Assembly: GCA_963580285.1 (NCBI GenBank) | Contig: OY757015.1 | Span: forward strand, 136,005,804-136,069,803 | Direction: 5' to 3' | DNA length: 64,000 nucleotides | Origin: Lucinisca nassula | Lineage: Eukaryota > Mollusca > Bivalvia > Lucinida > Lucinidae | Part shown: positions 45,894-57,040 of the stretch, in pieces | Layout of the letters: each line of letters starts with the position of its first letter | How positions within the stretch are numbered: the first letter of the stretch is position 1 | Position numbers and translations under genes: made by a program | Notes under the pieces: generated by a model | What the model saw: the letters and a program-made list of their open reading frames with translations, nothing else | The model's database searches: none | Told to the model about the DNA's origin: nothing

Positions 45894-46474
45894 ACGTAAA
45901 GGCTTATTGAGAATTAGAGAGATCTAATTCAAGGTAATGTTGGTTGGTGCCTGATGCTCTGTCTCTGGTCGGGCCCATCGGAGTCTAACTGTTGGTTTTC
46001 TTTTGCTCCAGCATTTCATTGGTTTCTTGCTGTCGAGTCCTCACCGTTGTCTCACCTCTGTGGTTCTTTGTTGTGTTCACGGAGATGTTGCACTGATGAG
46101 TTAATAGGCCTTCATGCGGACTGAACAAATTATTTGTCTAAATCGCGACGGAAGTAAGGGCGAGGATTGTGGCTACGTAAAATCGATTTAAGCCCCCCAG
46201 TGGAAATCTTCCACTGACCGTTCCAAGGCGGCTCTTCTGTGGCGATTTATTTATGTTGTTGTTTGTTACTTACTGTGTGTATCACTTGTGTCTTTTTATT
46301 TTGGATGGCCATATGGCCATTTTGTGGGAAAGTAACTGTCCTTATGGCCTTCCTTTGTTTAGGTTTCCATTATGGTCTGGTCGCTTAATGTTTGTATTTC
46401 TTTCCCTTTGGTGTCTTTGATGGGTGGAGTAAGTTAATTGTATCAATTCCTGATCTTTGTTTTACTTCTACTTT
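45187..46474 (+). mobile_element. Penelope-like element, 5'-truncated copy with coding end and full 3' tail (family A)
   Basis: Interrupts the LINE; a possible 5-bp duplication ACTTT flanks it (45182-45186, 46470-46474). The first 700 bp encode the end of a reverse transcriptase. The remainder is the noncoding tail that recurs throughout the window and ends in a form of CTTCTAYTTT without poly-A. Because the RT frame closes without a downstream GIY-YIG domain, a permuted (Naiad-like) Penelope group is my best guess. Confidence 0.75.
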
Positions 46475-47578
46475 GCCTGAATCTGCAGCCCAGATTTTAA
46501 ATAATGACTTCCACCGAATATCATTGTGGTCCGATCTATGGCTTGTCAAGTTGATTCCAAAGAAAACAGAAACAATGTTATGCTCGCGTAAACGGAACAG
46601 AGTCATCCATCCAACTCTTTATCTTTCTAATGAACGAATTAAAGAAGTAACTTCTCATAAACATCTTGGATTAAACCTCACCTCTTTATGTGTTTGGCAT
46701 GTTCATATGGAATATATCAAAGATAAGACCCTAACCCGTCTGAATTTACTGCGATCGTTAACATTTTCACTTTCCCGTAAATCCCTACAAAAGATATATT
46801 TTACGTTTATTCGCCCTATACTTGAATACGCTGATGTAGTATGGGATAATTGCATTCAGCAACAAAAGAATGATCTAGAAAAGATACAATTAGAGGCAGG
46901 GCTAATCGTAACAGGCACAACAAAATTTATAAGCATCCAAAAATTATATGAAGAACTTGCATGGGACAAACTGACAGACGAAAACTTCATAAACTCCAAA
47001 TACTTTACAAAATGGATCACCACTTAGCTCCTATATATTTATGTAATTTATTGCCACCTCATATTGGTGAGGTCTCCTCCTATCCACTTCGTAATGCAGA
47101 CAATTATGCTCAAGTCAATGCAAGGACTGCACTTTATGGAAGCTCATTTCTACCCTCAACATTGGGCGAGTGGAATAAACTTGACAATGACCACAGAAAT
47201 GCGGACTCACAGGAGGCTTTCAAACGATTACTGACGCAAACTAACGTTAAAACTCCACATTACTATTATTGTGGAAATCGACCTGATCAAATTGTACATA
47301 CAAGGCTTCGTACTGAATGTAGTTCTTTGAACTACTACCTACATCAGCGAAACCTAGTACCTAGTCCTAATTGCGTTTGTGGCTCGATAGAAGACAACAA
47401 ACATTATCTATTAGTTTGCCATCGGTATGCCAATGCCAGAATGGAGATGTTAAACATAGTTAACAGATACTCAAACATCATATCAGTTGACATTCTTTTG
47501 TTTGGAAATATGGACTTTCCTGTTCGTGTAAACGAAGACATTGCTTATATTCGTAGGACGAAGCGGTTTACGCCATGA
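46475..47578 (+). pseudogene. LINE reverse transcriptase thumb and C-terminal zinc region
   Basis: Resumes the LINE frame after the insert (ESAAQILNNDFHRISLWSD, PKKTETMLCSRKRNR, SHKHLGLNL, FIRPILEYADVVWDN). A frameshift near 46965-47025 leads to a C-terminal region with NCVCG-x-x-E-x-x-x-HYLLVC, the zinc-binding motif typical of jockey/I-group LINEs. It ends with a stop at 47576-47578. Confidence 0.88.
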
Positions 47579-47617
47579 GTACTACTGTCTATAAGCCTAT
47601 CATATTGCGTGCAGCAC

Positions 47618-47633
47618 TTCACTTCTCTTTCTC

Positions 47634-47670
<37 letters not shown>

Positions 47671-47671
47671 T
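47618..47671 (+). repeat. CT microsatellite in the LINE tail
   Basis: tctctctctctct runs with ccctc interruptions, 40 bp after the LINE stop codon. Confidence 0.9.
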
Positions 47672-47876
47672 TGATATCATTCAAGTGTATACGTATCCAG
47701 TAACGTAATTTATTACTTTCAGATTATCGGAAACGGATATACCTGCTCCTTTATTGCAGGAGATGATTAGTATAAGCATTTATGCTTGTTTTCAAATCCT
47801 GTGGAACTTTTTTTCATACAACGTGTAATTGTATTCTTGTAATTCAGAAGAACTTAATAAATATTGTTTACACCAA

Positions 47877-48194
47877 TCCAGTTTTTTAAAACAATTTCCT
47901 CGTGTCAGAGGTTTACATTATTTTTTTCTGCTTCTTCCAAAACAAAAGGTATAGGTGCTGCATCAAGCCACTTTATTGCAATGCCTATAAAGAGAATAAA
48001 TGATAAATAGAATGATAGAAGCTTATATAAGAGGGATACATATGAAAGGAAATAAATTTTTTAGAACATGACATGTGTGTGCCTATGCATGTTGACATTT
48101 TAAGATTAAATCATGCAGTAATGTTCTGAACAGATAGCTATGCTCTTTGGCAGAAAATATGTTAATTGGTTTTGATATTTTTATAATTCATGAA
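47877..48194. other. Intron 4 sequence, no gene recognised
   Basis: AT-rich interval between the LINE end and the next family A tail; no coding or repeat signal seen. Confidence 0.45.
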
Positions 48195-48715
48195 TCAGTG
48201 TTTGGCCCATCGGAGTCTAACTCATGGTTTTCTTTTGCTCCAGCATTTAAGTGGTTTCTCGCTGTCGAGTCCTCACCGTTGTTTCATCTCTGTGGTTGTT
48301 TGATTATTTGTGTACACGGAGATGTTGCACTGATGAGTTAGGAGGCCTTCATGCGGACTGAACAAATTATTTGTCTAAATCGCGACGGAAGATGGGGCGA
48401 GGACTGTGGCCACGTAAAATCCATTTAAGCCCCCCAGTGGAATTCGTTTCCGCTGACCACTCCAAGGCGGTTCTTCTGTCGCGGTTCATTTTTGTTATAG
48501 TTTGTCTTTGGGTGTTTGTGTCGGTTATATTATTTTATTTTGGATAGCCTATTGGCCATTTTGTGGGAAGGTAACTGTCCTTTTGGCTTTCCGCTATTGA
48601 TGTTTCCATTAGATCTGTTGTTTCATGTTTGTGTTTCTTTCCCTTTGGTGTCTCTAATGGGAGCTGTGGGTTGATTGTATCGATTCCTGATCATTGCCCC
48701 AACTTCTACTTTGGA
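48195..48715 (+). mobile_element. Family A tail, about 520 bp
   Basis: Begins in the region ggcccatcggagtctaact and runs to the family 3' end cttctacttt. 5'-truncated just downstream of the RT stop. Confidence 0.85.
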
Positions 48716-48984
48716 TGTAACGGTAACCGCTGATTATTCATAACCTCACATGATAAAGCCGCCTTAGTATTTCTTTTAACCGTCCTAAGGCGATCACTTC
48801 TTTTTTCCAATTTCTTCAGGTTTATTGGATTTATGAGAGCAAATCAATAAGTAACAAGCCTATCCCATTTCCAATTGACCGAAACAACCAAGATATTCAT
48901 GCCTGGTTTCAATACATGTTTTAGGCATGAAGGCAAAATTGCACCGTTATCGTGTCATTCGCTCATAAGATATTGAACGTGAAA

Positions 48985-49410
48985 CATGGCAGCAAGCCTT
49001 TCGTCAAAAGTTGAGTACCATGTTGTAATTCGGTACTTGTTTGAAAGGAAAAAAATACAGGTCAGTAAATACATGCGAGTTGACCAATGTTTACGGGTCT
49101 TCTGCACTATCGTATGCACAAGTTAAATTCTGGGTTGGGGAATTCTAACGCGATAGAACGTCTTTAGAAGATGAAACCAGGTCTCGACGCCCATCAGATG
49201 CCATCGATGGAGAAATGTGTAACAAATTACGGGATCTGGTGTACTCTGATAGGTGCAGTAAGGTGGAAGAAATAGCGAAAGCATTACACACATCCAACAA
49301 TTTTACATGCTCGCTTTGTTATGTGCAAGCTGGTTGGGTCCCAAGATACCTTATCGACGAGCAAATGGCAACCTGAGCATCAGTATGCAGCGCATTGTTG
49401 AAGCGGTTTA
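48985..49410 (+). pseudogene. Mariner-like transposase N-terminal relic
   Basis: Shifting frames read SSKVEYHVVIRYLFERKK, YGSSALSYAQVKFWVGEF, RTSLEDETRSRRPSDA, GEMCNKLRDLVYSDRCSKVE, and a later LVGSQDTLSTSKW. This is the paired helix-turn-helix region and linker of mariner transposases, without the DD(D/E) core. It carries several stops. Confidence 0.75.
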
Positions 49411-49489
49411 GGTCGAAGGAATATGATTTAATTCCATGTCTGGTGACTGTAGCTGAGACTCAATAAAACCGAGTCTGCTATTTTCGTTT

Positions 49490-49815
49490 ATTTGGTGTAT
49501 TCCTTGCTTCCAAAGGATCTAACTTCAGAACTTATTTATTTTCACTGTAGCTGGTGTTGTGCCGTGTGGCGGCCGTAAAACGTCTCCCCGTACATCATCA
49601 TAGTGCAGATTATATTTTCTGGTCCTTTGGGATCATTGAGTTCATTTGGTATCATTTTGAAAATAGAGTTCTGCTTAAGCCGGTGCTAGAGGGCGTGGCC
49701 GGTGTTGCACATTTCAGTACTGGCCATGAACAGACTAAATAAAACCGAGTCTGCTATTTTCGTTTATTTGGTGTATTCCTTGCTTCCAAAGGATCTAACT
49801 TCAGAACTTATTTAA
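49490..49815 (+). repeat. Family C, interrupted fragments
   Basis: gtattccttgcttccaaagg occurs twice (about 49497 and 49777), with gtctccccgtacatcatcat between; the interval 49690-49740 is foreign and partly duplicates the flank (aataaaaccgagtctgctat at 49463 and 49738). Confidence 0.65.
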
Positions 49816-49817
49816 TT

Positions 49818-50022
49818 ACCGCCTGTGGGTCAGGCCTGATATTCTATGACGGTTCCAGCGTAAAGGCTTACTGAGAATTAGAGAGAATCTAATTCTATGT
49901 AATGTTGGTTGGTGCCTGATGCTCTGTCTCTGGTCGGGCCCATCGAAGTCTAACTGTTGGTTTTCTTTTGCGCCAGCATTTCGTTGGTTTCTTGCTGTCG
50001 AGTCCCCAACGTGGTTTCATCA
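49818..50022 (+). mobile_element. Family A fragment (RT end and proximal tail only)
   Basis: Matches the part around the RT stop (gtgggtcaggcct...gacggttcc) and the proximal tail up to cttgctgtcgagtcc. The distal tail is missing. Confidence 0.8.
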
Positions 50023-50116
50023 AGAGTATCATTTAAGAGGGCAATTACATCCAAAAGGAAGAGATCGATCTCATCCAGAAATAAGTTATGCTTTTTAATT
50101 TGACTCGCCCTCGTAC

Positions 50117-50360
50117 ATTACGATAACACACCGTTCACATCTCCAAAATGACTTCCCTTCTGATGAAAATTTGTTATATGTTTCTTAAATATACTGCATA
50201 AAAGAATCGAATGCAATGATCAGGAATCGATAAAATTAACCCACAACCCCCACCAGAGACACCAAAGGGAAAGAGACGGTTCTAACGAGCACCCACAACC
50301 TATGCCTTGGAGCAGAGCCAAGAAAAATATGGTATACCCCGTAAGCCCCAGTTTTCTCTA
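50117..50360. mobile_element. Family M2 element with nested family A fragment
   Basis: Starts cattacgataacacaccg; about 80 bp of reverse family A tail (50200-50280) replaces the left hairpin arm, then ggttctaacgagcacccaca resumes. The right end is replaced by a family C unit. Confidence 0.72.
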
Positions 50361-50364
50361 TAGA

Positions 50365-51045
50365 AACGTCTCCCTGCCCTACATCATAGTGTAGATTATA
50401 TTTTCTTGTCCTTTGGGATCATTGATTCCATTGTGGAATTTCGAAAATATCTGAGGGTCACTGATGAGGCCTGATTGGCCGAAACTAGCTAGTCTGGCCC
50501 AGAAAACATGTACACTCCATATTTTTCACTTCTGTAGTGTATTCCTTGCTTCCAAAGGATGACCCTTTTATAGAACATATTTACATCATAGTGTAGATTA
50601 TATTTTCTTGTCCTTTGAGATCATTGATTCCATTGTGGAATTTTGAAAATATCAGAGGGTCACTGATGAGGCCTAATTGGCCGAAACTAGCTAGTCTTGC
50701 CCAGAAAGCATGTACACTCCATATATTTCAGTTATGTGGTGTATTCCTTGCTTCCAACGGATAACCCTATTATAGAACGTATTTAGCTTCACTACAGCTG
50801 GTGTGTGGGAATGTTTGGCGGCGGTAAAACGTCTCCCTGCCCTATATCATAGTGTAGATTATATTTTCTTGTCCTTTGAGATCATTGATTCCATTGTGGA
50901 ATTTTGAAAATATCAGAGGGTCACTGATGAGACCTAATTGGCCGAAACTAGCTAGTCTGGCCCAGAAAGCATGTATACTCCATATATTTCCGTTCTGTGG
51001 TGTATTCCTCGCTTCCAAAGGATAACCCTTTTATAAAACGTATTT
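50365..51045 (+). repeat. Family C, three tandem units
   Basis: ttgattccattgtggaattt at about 50424, 50627 and 50887, with gaggcctgattggcc or close variants. One unit is shortened to about 203 bp. Confidence 0.85.
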
Positions 51046-51289
51046 AGTGATGTGTTTATTTCACGGACTTAATCACGTGATGTACGTTTGTGCGCGCTTG
51101 TGCCCCCTTGTTTTGTGTTTGGAGTGTGCCTTCACGTCACTAAGTTTTTCTCACCTTTCGGTCGATTTAGATGACAGCTTTCAATTTTTGTGTCTTTTCC
51201 TTGGTACACTTTTATTTCTGTTGTGTTAGTGCTGTACGAGGGATGCTGTCTTTTGTGTGTGCCTTAGGGTCGCAAGGCTTTTCTCTTCC

Positions 51290-51617
51290 TATCGTTAGGG
51301 CGAGGATTGCGGCCGCGTAAAATCGATTTAAGCTCCCCCACACGTGAAGTTCGTTTCACTGACCGTCCCAAGGCGGTCCTTCTGTCGCAGTTTATTTTTG
51401 TCAAGGTGTGTCTTTGAGTGTTGGTATCGCTTATATTGTTTTGTTTTGGATAGACACTTGCTATTTTGTGAGAAACTAAATGTCGTTTTGGCTTCCCGCT
51501 ATTGATGTTTTCATTCGGGTCTAGTTATTTCATGTTTGTGTTTCTTTCCCTTTGGCGTCTGATGGGAGCTGTGGGTTAATTGTATCGATTCCTTATCATT
51601 GCCTTCACTACTATTTT
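51290..51617 (+). mobile_element. Family A tail
   Basis: From agggcgaggattgcggccgc to cactactattttgtg; 5'-truncated at the same part of the tail as several others. Confidence 0.82.
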
Positions 51618-52139
51618 GTGGGCTGTCTTCTGTGCTTTGAGTAAGGTACTAATTCTTTCTATTAATTTTTCTCGGTCGAATTAGATGACAGTTTTCATTT
51701 TTCGTGTTTATTCCTGGGTACATCTTTCAATTGTCTTATTGGTGTAGGAAGGTTTCTGTGTTTTGTGTGTGCCTTCAGGTTACCTATCATATCTTGGGGT
51801 CTGTTTTCTGTGGTTTGAGCAAGTAACTTATTCATTCTATTCATCTTGCTCTTCTTTAGGTGGTTTTACATGGTTGTGCCCTTTGTGGATTTTCCTGAAT
51901 AACTGCTTTCTTTCTATTACGCAATCCTATGCAGTTTATGTTCTCGGTGGCTTGAGATGGCCGTTTTCAGTATTCAGGCTTTTCGTGAGTAACCGTCAAT
52001 TGTTGTTTTCTGTTTCTGTGTTCCGTTTCGGACCTTGTTGGCTGTTTCTCTAGTGATTCGAAACACTTCGTGCAATAGACAATAAAATCAAGCATTTTGT
52101 CAGAACTTTGAATAATTGCCGATTGAATATAAAAGTTAC

Positions 52140-52298
52140 CATTCGTTTGAGTACAGTTTATCTCGTCTTCGCCATTTAAACAATCCCTGATGCCATTGCA
52201 TAGTCCAAGAACAGAAATAACTTCTTCTCCACAAGTAAAATAACTCGTCATTGCGACGTTGCTGGGGAAAATCGTGGAGTAATTTGTCAATCGATTTT
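52140..52298 (-). CDS. Receptor exon 4: degenerate LDLa module
   Basis: 159 bp, donor GTAACT. The acceptor GGGATACAG was chosen because it is the one that fits phase 1. A better-looking TTTTCCCCAG inside the exon would break the frame. After a linker, the module reads TSYFTC, then CNGIRDCLNGEDEINC with the acidic D-x-x-D-E calcium cage of LDLa. Only four of six cysteines are present; the two missing correspond to C1 and C3, which pair with each other in LDLa folds. It ends in phase 1. Confidence 0.75.
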
Positions 52299-52824
52299 CT
52301 GTATCCCGAATACCTTAAATGATATTCAAAGATTTCAAAAGGCGTGAGTCTACTGTGAGATTTGTTTAACAAACCAAAGAAGTTATGGATGTAAGAAAGA
52401 CATAGAAATCACATAGCTCGCTTGCGTTATCTTGAAAAAATGTAGCATATAATTCTGTCATCAACAAATTTCAAACAGTCTAACTTTATCTTCTACATTC
52501 TGTTTTATTCCAGACCCAGAAATTAAAATGTGTCCATTTTTAATAGACAGAAATAAATTAATGATTACGAGCGGGTTTCGGACAGTAAATAAGACAGATA
52601 TCGATAATCATTCTGCCCTCTGGATGTGTCTTGGCCTGTCTTTGAACAAGTGAATTCAGACAAGTTTGGTATTCAGACAATGATTCTAAAACAAAGAAAC
52701 ATACATTTTTGCAGATGACGATTAAATTCTTGACGGTAATGCCTTTAAGATGCCTTTATTGTTTATTGTTTTCTTTTGAGCTGTTTAAGTGTGATTGGAA
52801 ATAAAATGGCACAATTTACTTCAC

Positions 52825-52973
52825 CTGCAGTTGTCGTTATATTTTGATGTTCGCAGACGGCCACATTTGCCATATCAATTCCGCAAGGAACAGATTGCCA
52901 TGTGGACTCCTCAGCCCAAGACAAACTCATTCTAGCGCAGCCCCCATCACTTATTGAGGGATGTCCAGTCGCC
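52825..52973 (-). CDS. Receptor exon 3: C-terminal part of C-type lectin-like domain
   Basis: 149 bp, acceptor TTTTTTTCCAG, donor GTGAAG; phase 2 to phase 1. It encodes ATGHPSISDGGCARM, then STWQSVPC and VAVCEHQ, the closing G-x-C-x-x-M, W-x-x-x-x-C and (I/V)CE pattern of a CTLD. The positions of the usual calcium/sugar motifs (EPN or QPD, and WND) are occupied by residues around GHPS and by WQS, so classical calcium-dependent sugar binding is not expected. A short N-I-T-T-T linker follows, with a possible N-glycosylation site. Confidence 0.85.
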
Positions 52974-53165
52974 CTGGAAAAAAAGTTGTAATGAACAAAG
53001 AATAGTTTCAAACTTTTGCAACATTTTAAAATACACGCAAACGTATCTAGAAACTCATTTTTTACCAAGATGATTTTAACGAACAGTCAAATTTTCTTTC
53101 ACTCTGGTTTTCTTCTTAAATCGAGTTCGGCGTTCGAATCTAACTAAGGAGTTAGTCAGCGTTAT

Positions 53166-53432
53166 ATTAAAATAGAAGTGAAGGCAATGATCAGGAATCG
53201 ATACAATTAACCCACAGCTCCCATCAGAGACACCAAGGGAAAGAAACACAAACACAAACATCAAAAACCTAATGGAAAGATCACTAGTGGAAAGCCAAAA
53301 GGACAGGTACTTTCCCAGAAAATGGCCAATTGGCTAGACAAAGCAAAATAATATAAGCGATACACACACTCAAAGACACGCCATAACAAAACTAAATCAC
53401 GACAGAAGAACCGCCTTGGAACGGTCAGTGAA
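53166..53432 (-). mobile_element. Family A tail
   Basis: Reverse-strand tail from ttaaaatagaagtgaaggca to ccttggaacggtcagtgaaa, between receptor exons 2 and 3. Confidence 0.85.
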
Positions 53433-53561
53433 AACTATCGCCTTTTTTCGACTTCTGCGGACATAAACACTAGATTAATATGAAAATAACCAAATCTGAA
53501 AAGCAATATATGAAATGTATTATATTATTTTTAAGCATTAATATGTCATAGAATACCTCAC

Positions 53562-53640
53562 CATTGTGTAAATATTAGAGGACTTCCATTTGACCAGATG
53601 AATTTATAATCTCCTGTGGAGGCCAACTGGCGCCGCAAAC
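53562..53640 (-). CDS. Receptor exon 2: middle of C-type lectin-like domain
   Basis: 79 bp, acceptor TTTTGTTCCAG, donor GTGAGG; enters in phase 1 and leaves in phase 2. Joined to exon 1 it reads IGLRRQ, then WSNGSPLIFTQW, the W-S-x-G-x-P-x-x-F-T-x-W signature of the CTLD long-loop region. The final TGG (Trp) codon is completed by the first base of exon 3. The phase match on both sides is the main support for so short an exon. Confidence 0.85.
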
Positions 53641-53947
53641 CTGGAACAAAACGGATGAGACGTTTTTTTCTTAACATTTTTAGTACATGCGCCTCATGAA
53701 CAGTTGCACAAAACAATCTCAAGCAACCTGGGACAAACCAAATTCGGGAGATGAGATGTGTGCCTCCGCTATGAAAACGCTTTGCGACTAGGTTAGGCAC
53801 AATCCAGACAGATACGAGACCAGCAAGATTCTACGCGGTAGTGGAGGCTGATCTGCACCTTCGTTGTTCGAACAAATGGCAAAACAGGTTTTCTTATGAC
53901 ATGGTTCTCATAACTACAATGGTCAGTGAATATGCATATCGTTTGAA

Positions 53948-54216
53948 TTTTAAGGGGAATTGATACACTTTCAGGGGAGGTAACTCCTGCAAAAATATTT
54001 TATCTCCGATATCAATAGGGGTCAACTCTTAAAAGAAAGAATTTGCTCATGAGGAGCAAATTCTTTCCTTTAAGAGTAGACCCCTTTTTCAGTGGGACTG
54101 GGCTTATAGAAAGCATACAGGAACTCCCAAAAGTTGTCTTCTTTTGAACGCCTTTTGTTGCGCCTTAATTTGAAAAATGGTGGAAAAAGCTGCCAGGTGT
54201 TCCCATTCCCCTTAAA
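53948..54216. mobile_element. Family M6 MITE
   Basis: ttttaaggggaattgataca to ttcccattccccttaaa, with aagaaagaatttgctcatga / gagcaaattctttccttt in the centre. Confidence 0.85.
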
Positions 54217-54860
54217 TATTGTACTCAATAAACATCGCCTAGTAATTGCAAAAGTTTGAATGCTTAGTATTGTGCGAGATAACTAAAATATGGTCACAGA
54301 CATCGTATTCAGAACAAACAGACTTTTTATTCGTGCTTCGCATCCATTTCTTCGTCGGAGTTTTGTTCTAACTCCTTCGGTTTATAAATCCCATATCTAC
54401 AAATAGGAAAAATAACTAAACTGAATACTGCATGCACTTTGATAGACCTGCAGGATTAATTTGCATCTGATTATTGTTACAGTTGACTCCTTACACCTAA
54501 TGTGGACGGTTCAATCAGCGCTGTGATTCATAAGCTAATAGATACAAAAACGGACGGATAGTGTAAAAACAGAAGAAACAAAGGGTTTCAGTGAAAAAAA
54601 AAACAACAACTAAAAATGTGAGATATCAGTAGGCAAATAGTACTTCTTATCCAATGCTCACGTTGATGTAATTTTTCTATTCAACGTTGCATCTGAGTGC
54701 AGCGTCAGGCATTCTAAATTTTTTTATCTTCTCAGACGCTCTGAGGTCACGCCTAGAATAACACGCCGACGTTACTTAAACGTTCCATTGTTGAATAGCA
54801 AAAGAATTCATTGCAAAAACACTATCTCGAATATTTTACAAGACGTAGTTTCTAATGAAG
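54217..54860. other. Intron 1 sequence, no gene recognised
   Basis: Only simple AT-rich sequence and an A run near 54595; the next recognisable unit is the SINE-tail repeat at 54862. Confidence 0.45.
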
Positions 54861-54861
54861 A

Positions 54862-54971
54862 GATAAGCGTCCCCACCCTTCGGGCCTTGAAGAAATAGAC
54901 TGGGCTGCATGGTGCTTCCGAGCAGAGCTGAAACCGACCGAGCTTGAAGAATGGTAATCCGCTTAGAATGT
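54862..54971 (-). repeat. SINE-tail-type repeat fragment
   Basis: agcgtccccacccttcgggc and gggctgcatggtgcttccga; the same block occurs near 25478-25545 and 33860-33910. Confidence 0.55.
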
Positions 54972-55365
54972 CTAAAATAGAAGTGGAGGCAATGATCAGG
55001 AATCGATACAATTAACCCACAGCTCCCATCAGAGACACCAAAGGCAAAGAAACACAAAGATGAAACAACAGATCCTAATGGAAACATCAATAGCGGAAAG
55101 CCAAAAGGACAGTTACTTTCCTACAAAATGGCCAATAGGTTATCCAAAATAAAATAATATAAGCGACACAAACACCCAAAGAAAAACCATTACAAAACTA
55201 AACCGCGACAGAAGAACCGCCTTGGAACGGTCAGTGAAACGAATTCCACTTGGGAGAGGGGGGGGGGGGGGGAGAGGGGCTTAAATCGATTTATCGTGGC
55301 CACAATCCTCGCCCTTACTTCCGTCGCGATTTAGACAAATAATTTGTTCAGTCCGCATGAAGACC
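54972..55365 (-). mobile_element. Family A tail
   Basis: Reverse-strand tail from aaaatagaagtggaggcaat to ttgttcagtccgcatgaag, with an expanded G run near 55259-55272. Confidence 0.85.
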
Positions 55366-55429
55366 TGCCGAGGAAATATTGTGTAAGTCAGGACCCTCCT
55401 TAACCCTAGCGGTTAAAGTTTGTGCGGTA

Positions 55430-55482
55430 GGGCTTAAGTTAATTGTATCAATTCCTGATCTTTGTTTTACTTCTACTTTATT
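55430..55482 (+). mobile_element. Family A terminal fragment
   Basis: Only the last 50 bp (ttaattgtatcaattcctg to ttctacttt) are present. Confidence 0.6.
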
Positions 55483-56019
55483 TCATTTCAATGTCGGCCA
55501 AAAATACTACAAAATTGGAAACAATAAAATAACCTAAAGAGTGTTGACGGGGAGGTAAAATCTCAGCACAAACAAACATATTAATTTCCCTACATAAAAG
55601 AATATATTTATGCGTAGGAAAAAAGAAATTACCAAGTTCTGTTTAGAAGAAATCACTGTATGTCTCTAGAAATCACTTTATGTCTCTGTTATGCATGTAC
55701 CATAATACTTTTCAGCAGAATTTCTCTACAAAACCCGCTAAATTAAGACTAAGTCTTGTTCTTAAACATATTTTAAAGGCCTCAGTCTTAATTCTTTGTG
55801 TTTTCTACACCCAGTGTCCTCCAAGAGTAGTCTTAAAAACTATTTTGAATAGTCCTACACGTGGGCTTCATGTATAAATTTTACTGTATATCAATTGAGG
55901 CACGTCACCTTTGACATCAGCCTTTCCAAGCAATATGACCCAAATCTCCTCCTTTTGCACGGCGGCTCTTTCAAACCTTATCCCTCTAAAGACGACAACC
56001 CCTACCTTTGCATCCAATG

Positions 56020-56208
56020 TAGAATAGAAGTGAATGCAATGGTCGGGAATCAATACAGTTAACCCACAACTCAAATCAGAGACACCAAAGGGAAAGAAAC
56101 ACAAACATGAAATTACTAGACCCTAATGGAAACATCAATAGCCGAAAGCCAAAAGGACAGTTACTTTCTCAAAAAATGGCTAATTGGCTATCCAAAACAA
56201 AAACTACA
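56020..56208 (-). mobile_element. Family A terminal tail
   Basis: Reverse-strand distal tail from agaatagaagtgaatgcaat to ggctatccaaaacaaaa. Confidence 0.78.
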
Positions 56209-56597
56209 AGTATTAGCTTTTGCAAAAAGCTTGAGTCTACGTTCAGCACACACTAATTTGTATAGTACCTGCAGTGGAAAGTAAAATGACAAAATTTATC
56301 ACGTGTATGGATGTTGTAATAATTTGTCAGTTAATATGTACGTGTCTAACAGTCACAGATTACAAATAAGCATGTCCAAATGTTCTCTCGAATGTGACAA
56401 AAACAAAATTACCGATTACATCTACTTGTACTACATGCCTAAATTTACGGTTTCTTTCATTTCACATTTTAGGTTAACCTATTCATTTCGCATTGTAGGT
56501 TAGCCTTTCATTTCGCATTCTAGGTTAACCTTATGAAACAAAAAAAAACAAAAAACATTCCAGCTTGCCATCTAACAAAAACATGAAAACAACGACA

Positions 56598-56627
56598 CCA
56601 AAAAAAAAAAAAAAAAAAAAAAAAAAA
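56598..56627 (+). repeat. Poly-A run
   Basis: About 28 consecutive A; no retroelement body was recognised directly upstream. Confidence 0.9.
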
Positions 56628-56894
56628 CACTAGATGCGCTGTATTATGAAAGCAAAGTCAACAGCATATTATCCACGAATATATGTTTATTTTCCAAGCG
56701 TGAGAGCATTCGTGTATGCGCATGTGATAAATTTAAGGCAGCGTTCCGTGTAATTACCGGGTTTTAATAATTGTGACAAATAACAACGATGACCAGTCAA
56801 CAGGAAATCATTCAGCCAGTCCTGACCTTTTCTTAAATGCTCCCGGAGCAAAAGTCATCATTAGATAGTCTATGCCCGTGGGCGCAGACAACAA

Positions 56895-57040
56895 GCAATA
56901 CACACACTCAAAGACAAACCATAACAAAAATAAACCGTGACAGAAGAACCGTATTGGAACGGTCAGTGAAACGAATTCCACTTGGGGGCTTAAATCGATT
57001 TTACGCGACCGCAACACTCGCCCTTTCTTCTGTTGTGATT
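56895..57040 (-). mobile_element. Family A internal fragment
   Basis: Reverse-strand middle part only (aatacacacactcaaagaca to gcaacactcgccctttcttc); both ends missing. Confidence 0.72.

Larger units (their letters stand above)
44290..47876 (+). mobile_element. Jockey-like non-LTR retrotransposon, 5'-truncated and split by an insertion
   Basis: Two blocks of one LINE, 44290-45186 and 46475-47876, are separated by a 1.29-kb Penelope-like insert. The coding part stops at 47578. A roughly 300-bp tail follows with a CT microsatellite and ends near aataaatattg. No ORF1 or endonuclease is seen, so the copy is 5'-truncated. It lies antisense in receptor intron 4. Confidence 0.85.

Noticed and set aside
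48325..48375. ctgatgag ... ctgaacaaattatttgtc in family A tails looks like a hammerhead ribozyme core
   Set aside because: The expected GAAAC is GAAC (one A short), and stems I and II do not pair; other copies vary the core (ctgatgcg). Penelope-like elements can carry hammerheads, but this one is not supported.
52259..52270. TTTTCCCCAG as acceptor of exon 4
   Set aside because: It would start the exon in phase 2 after a phase-1 exon and break the frame.
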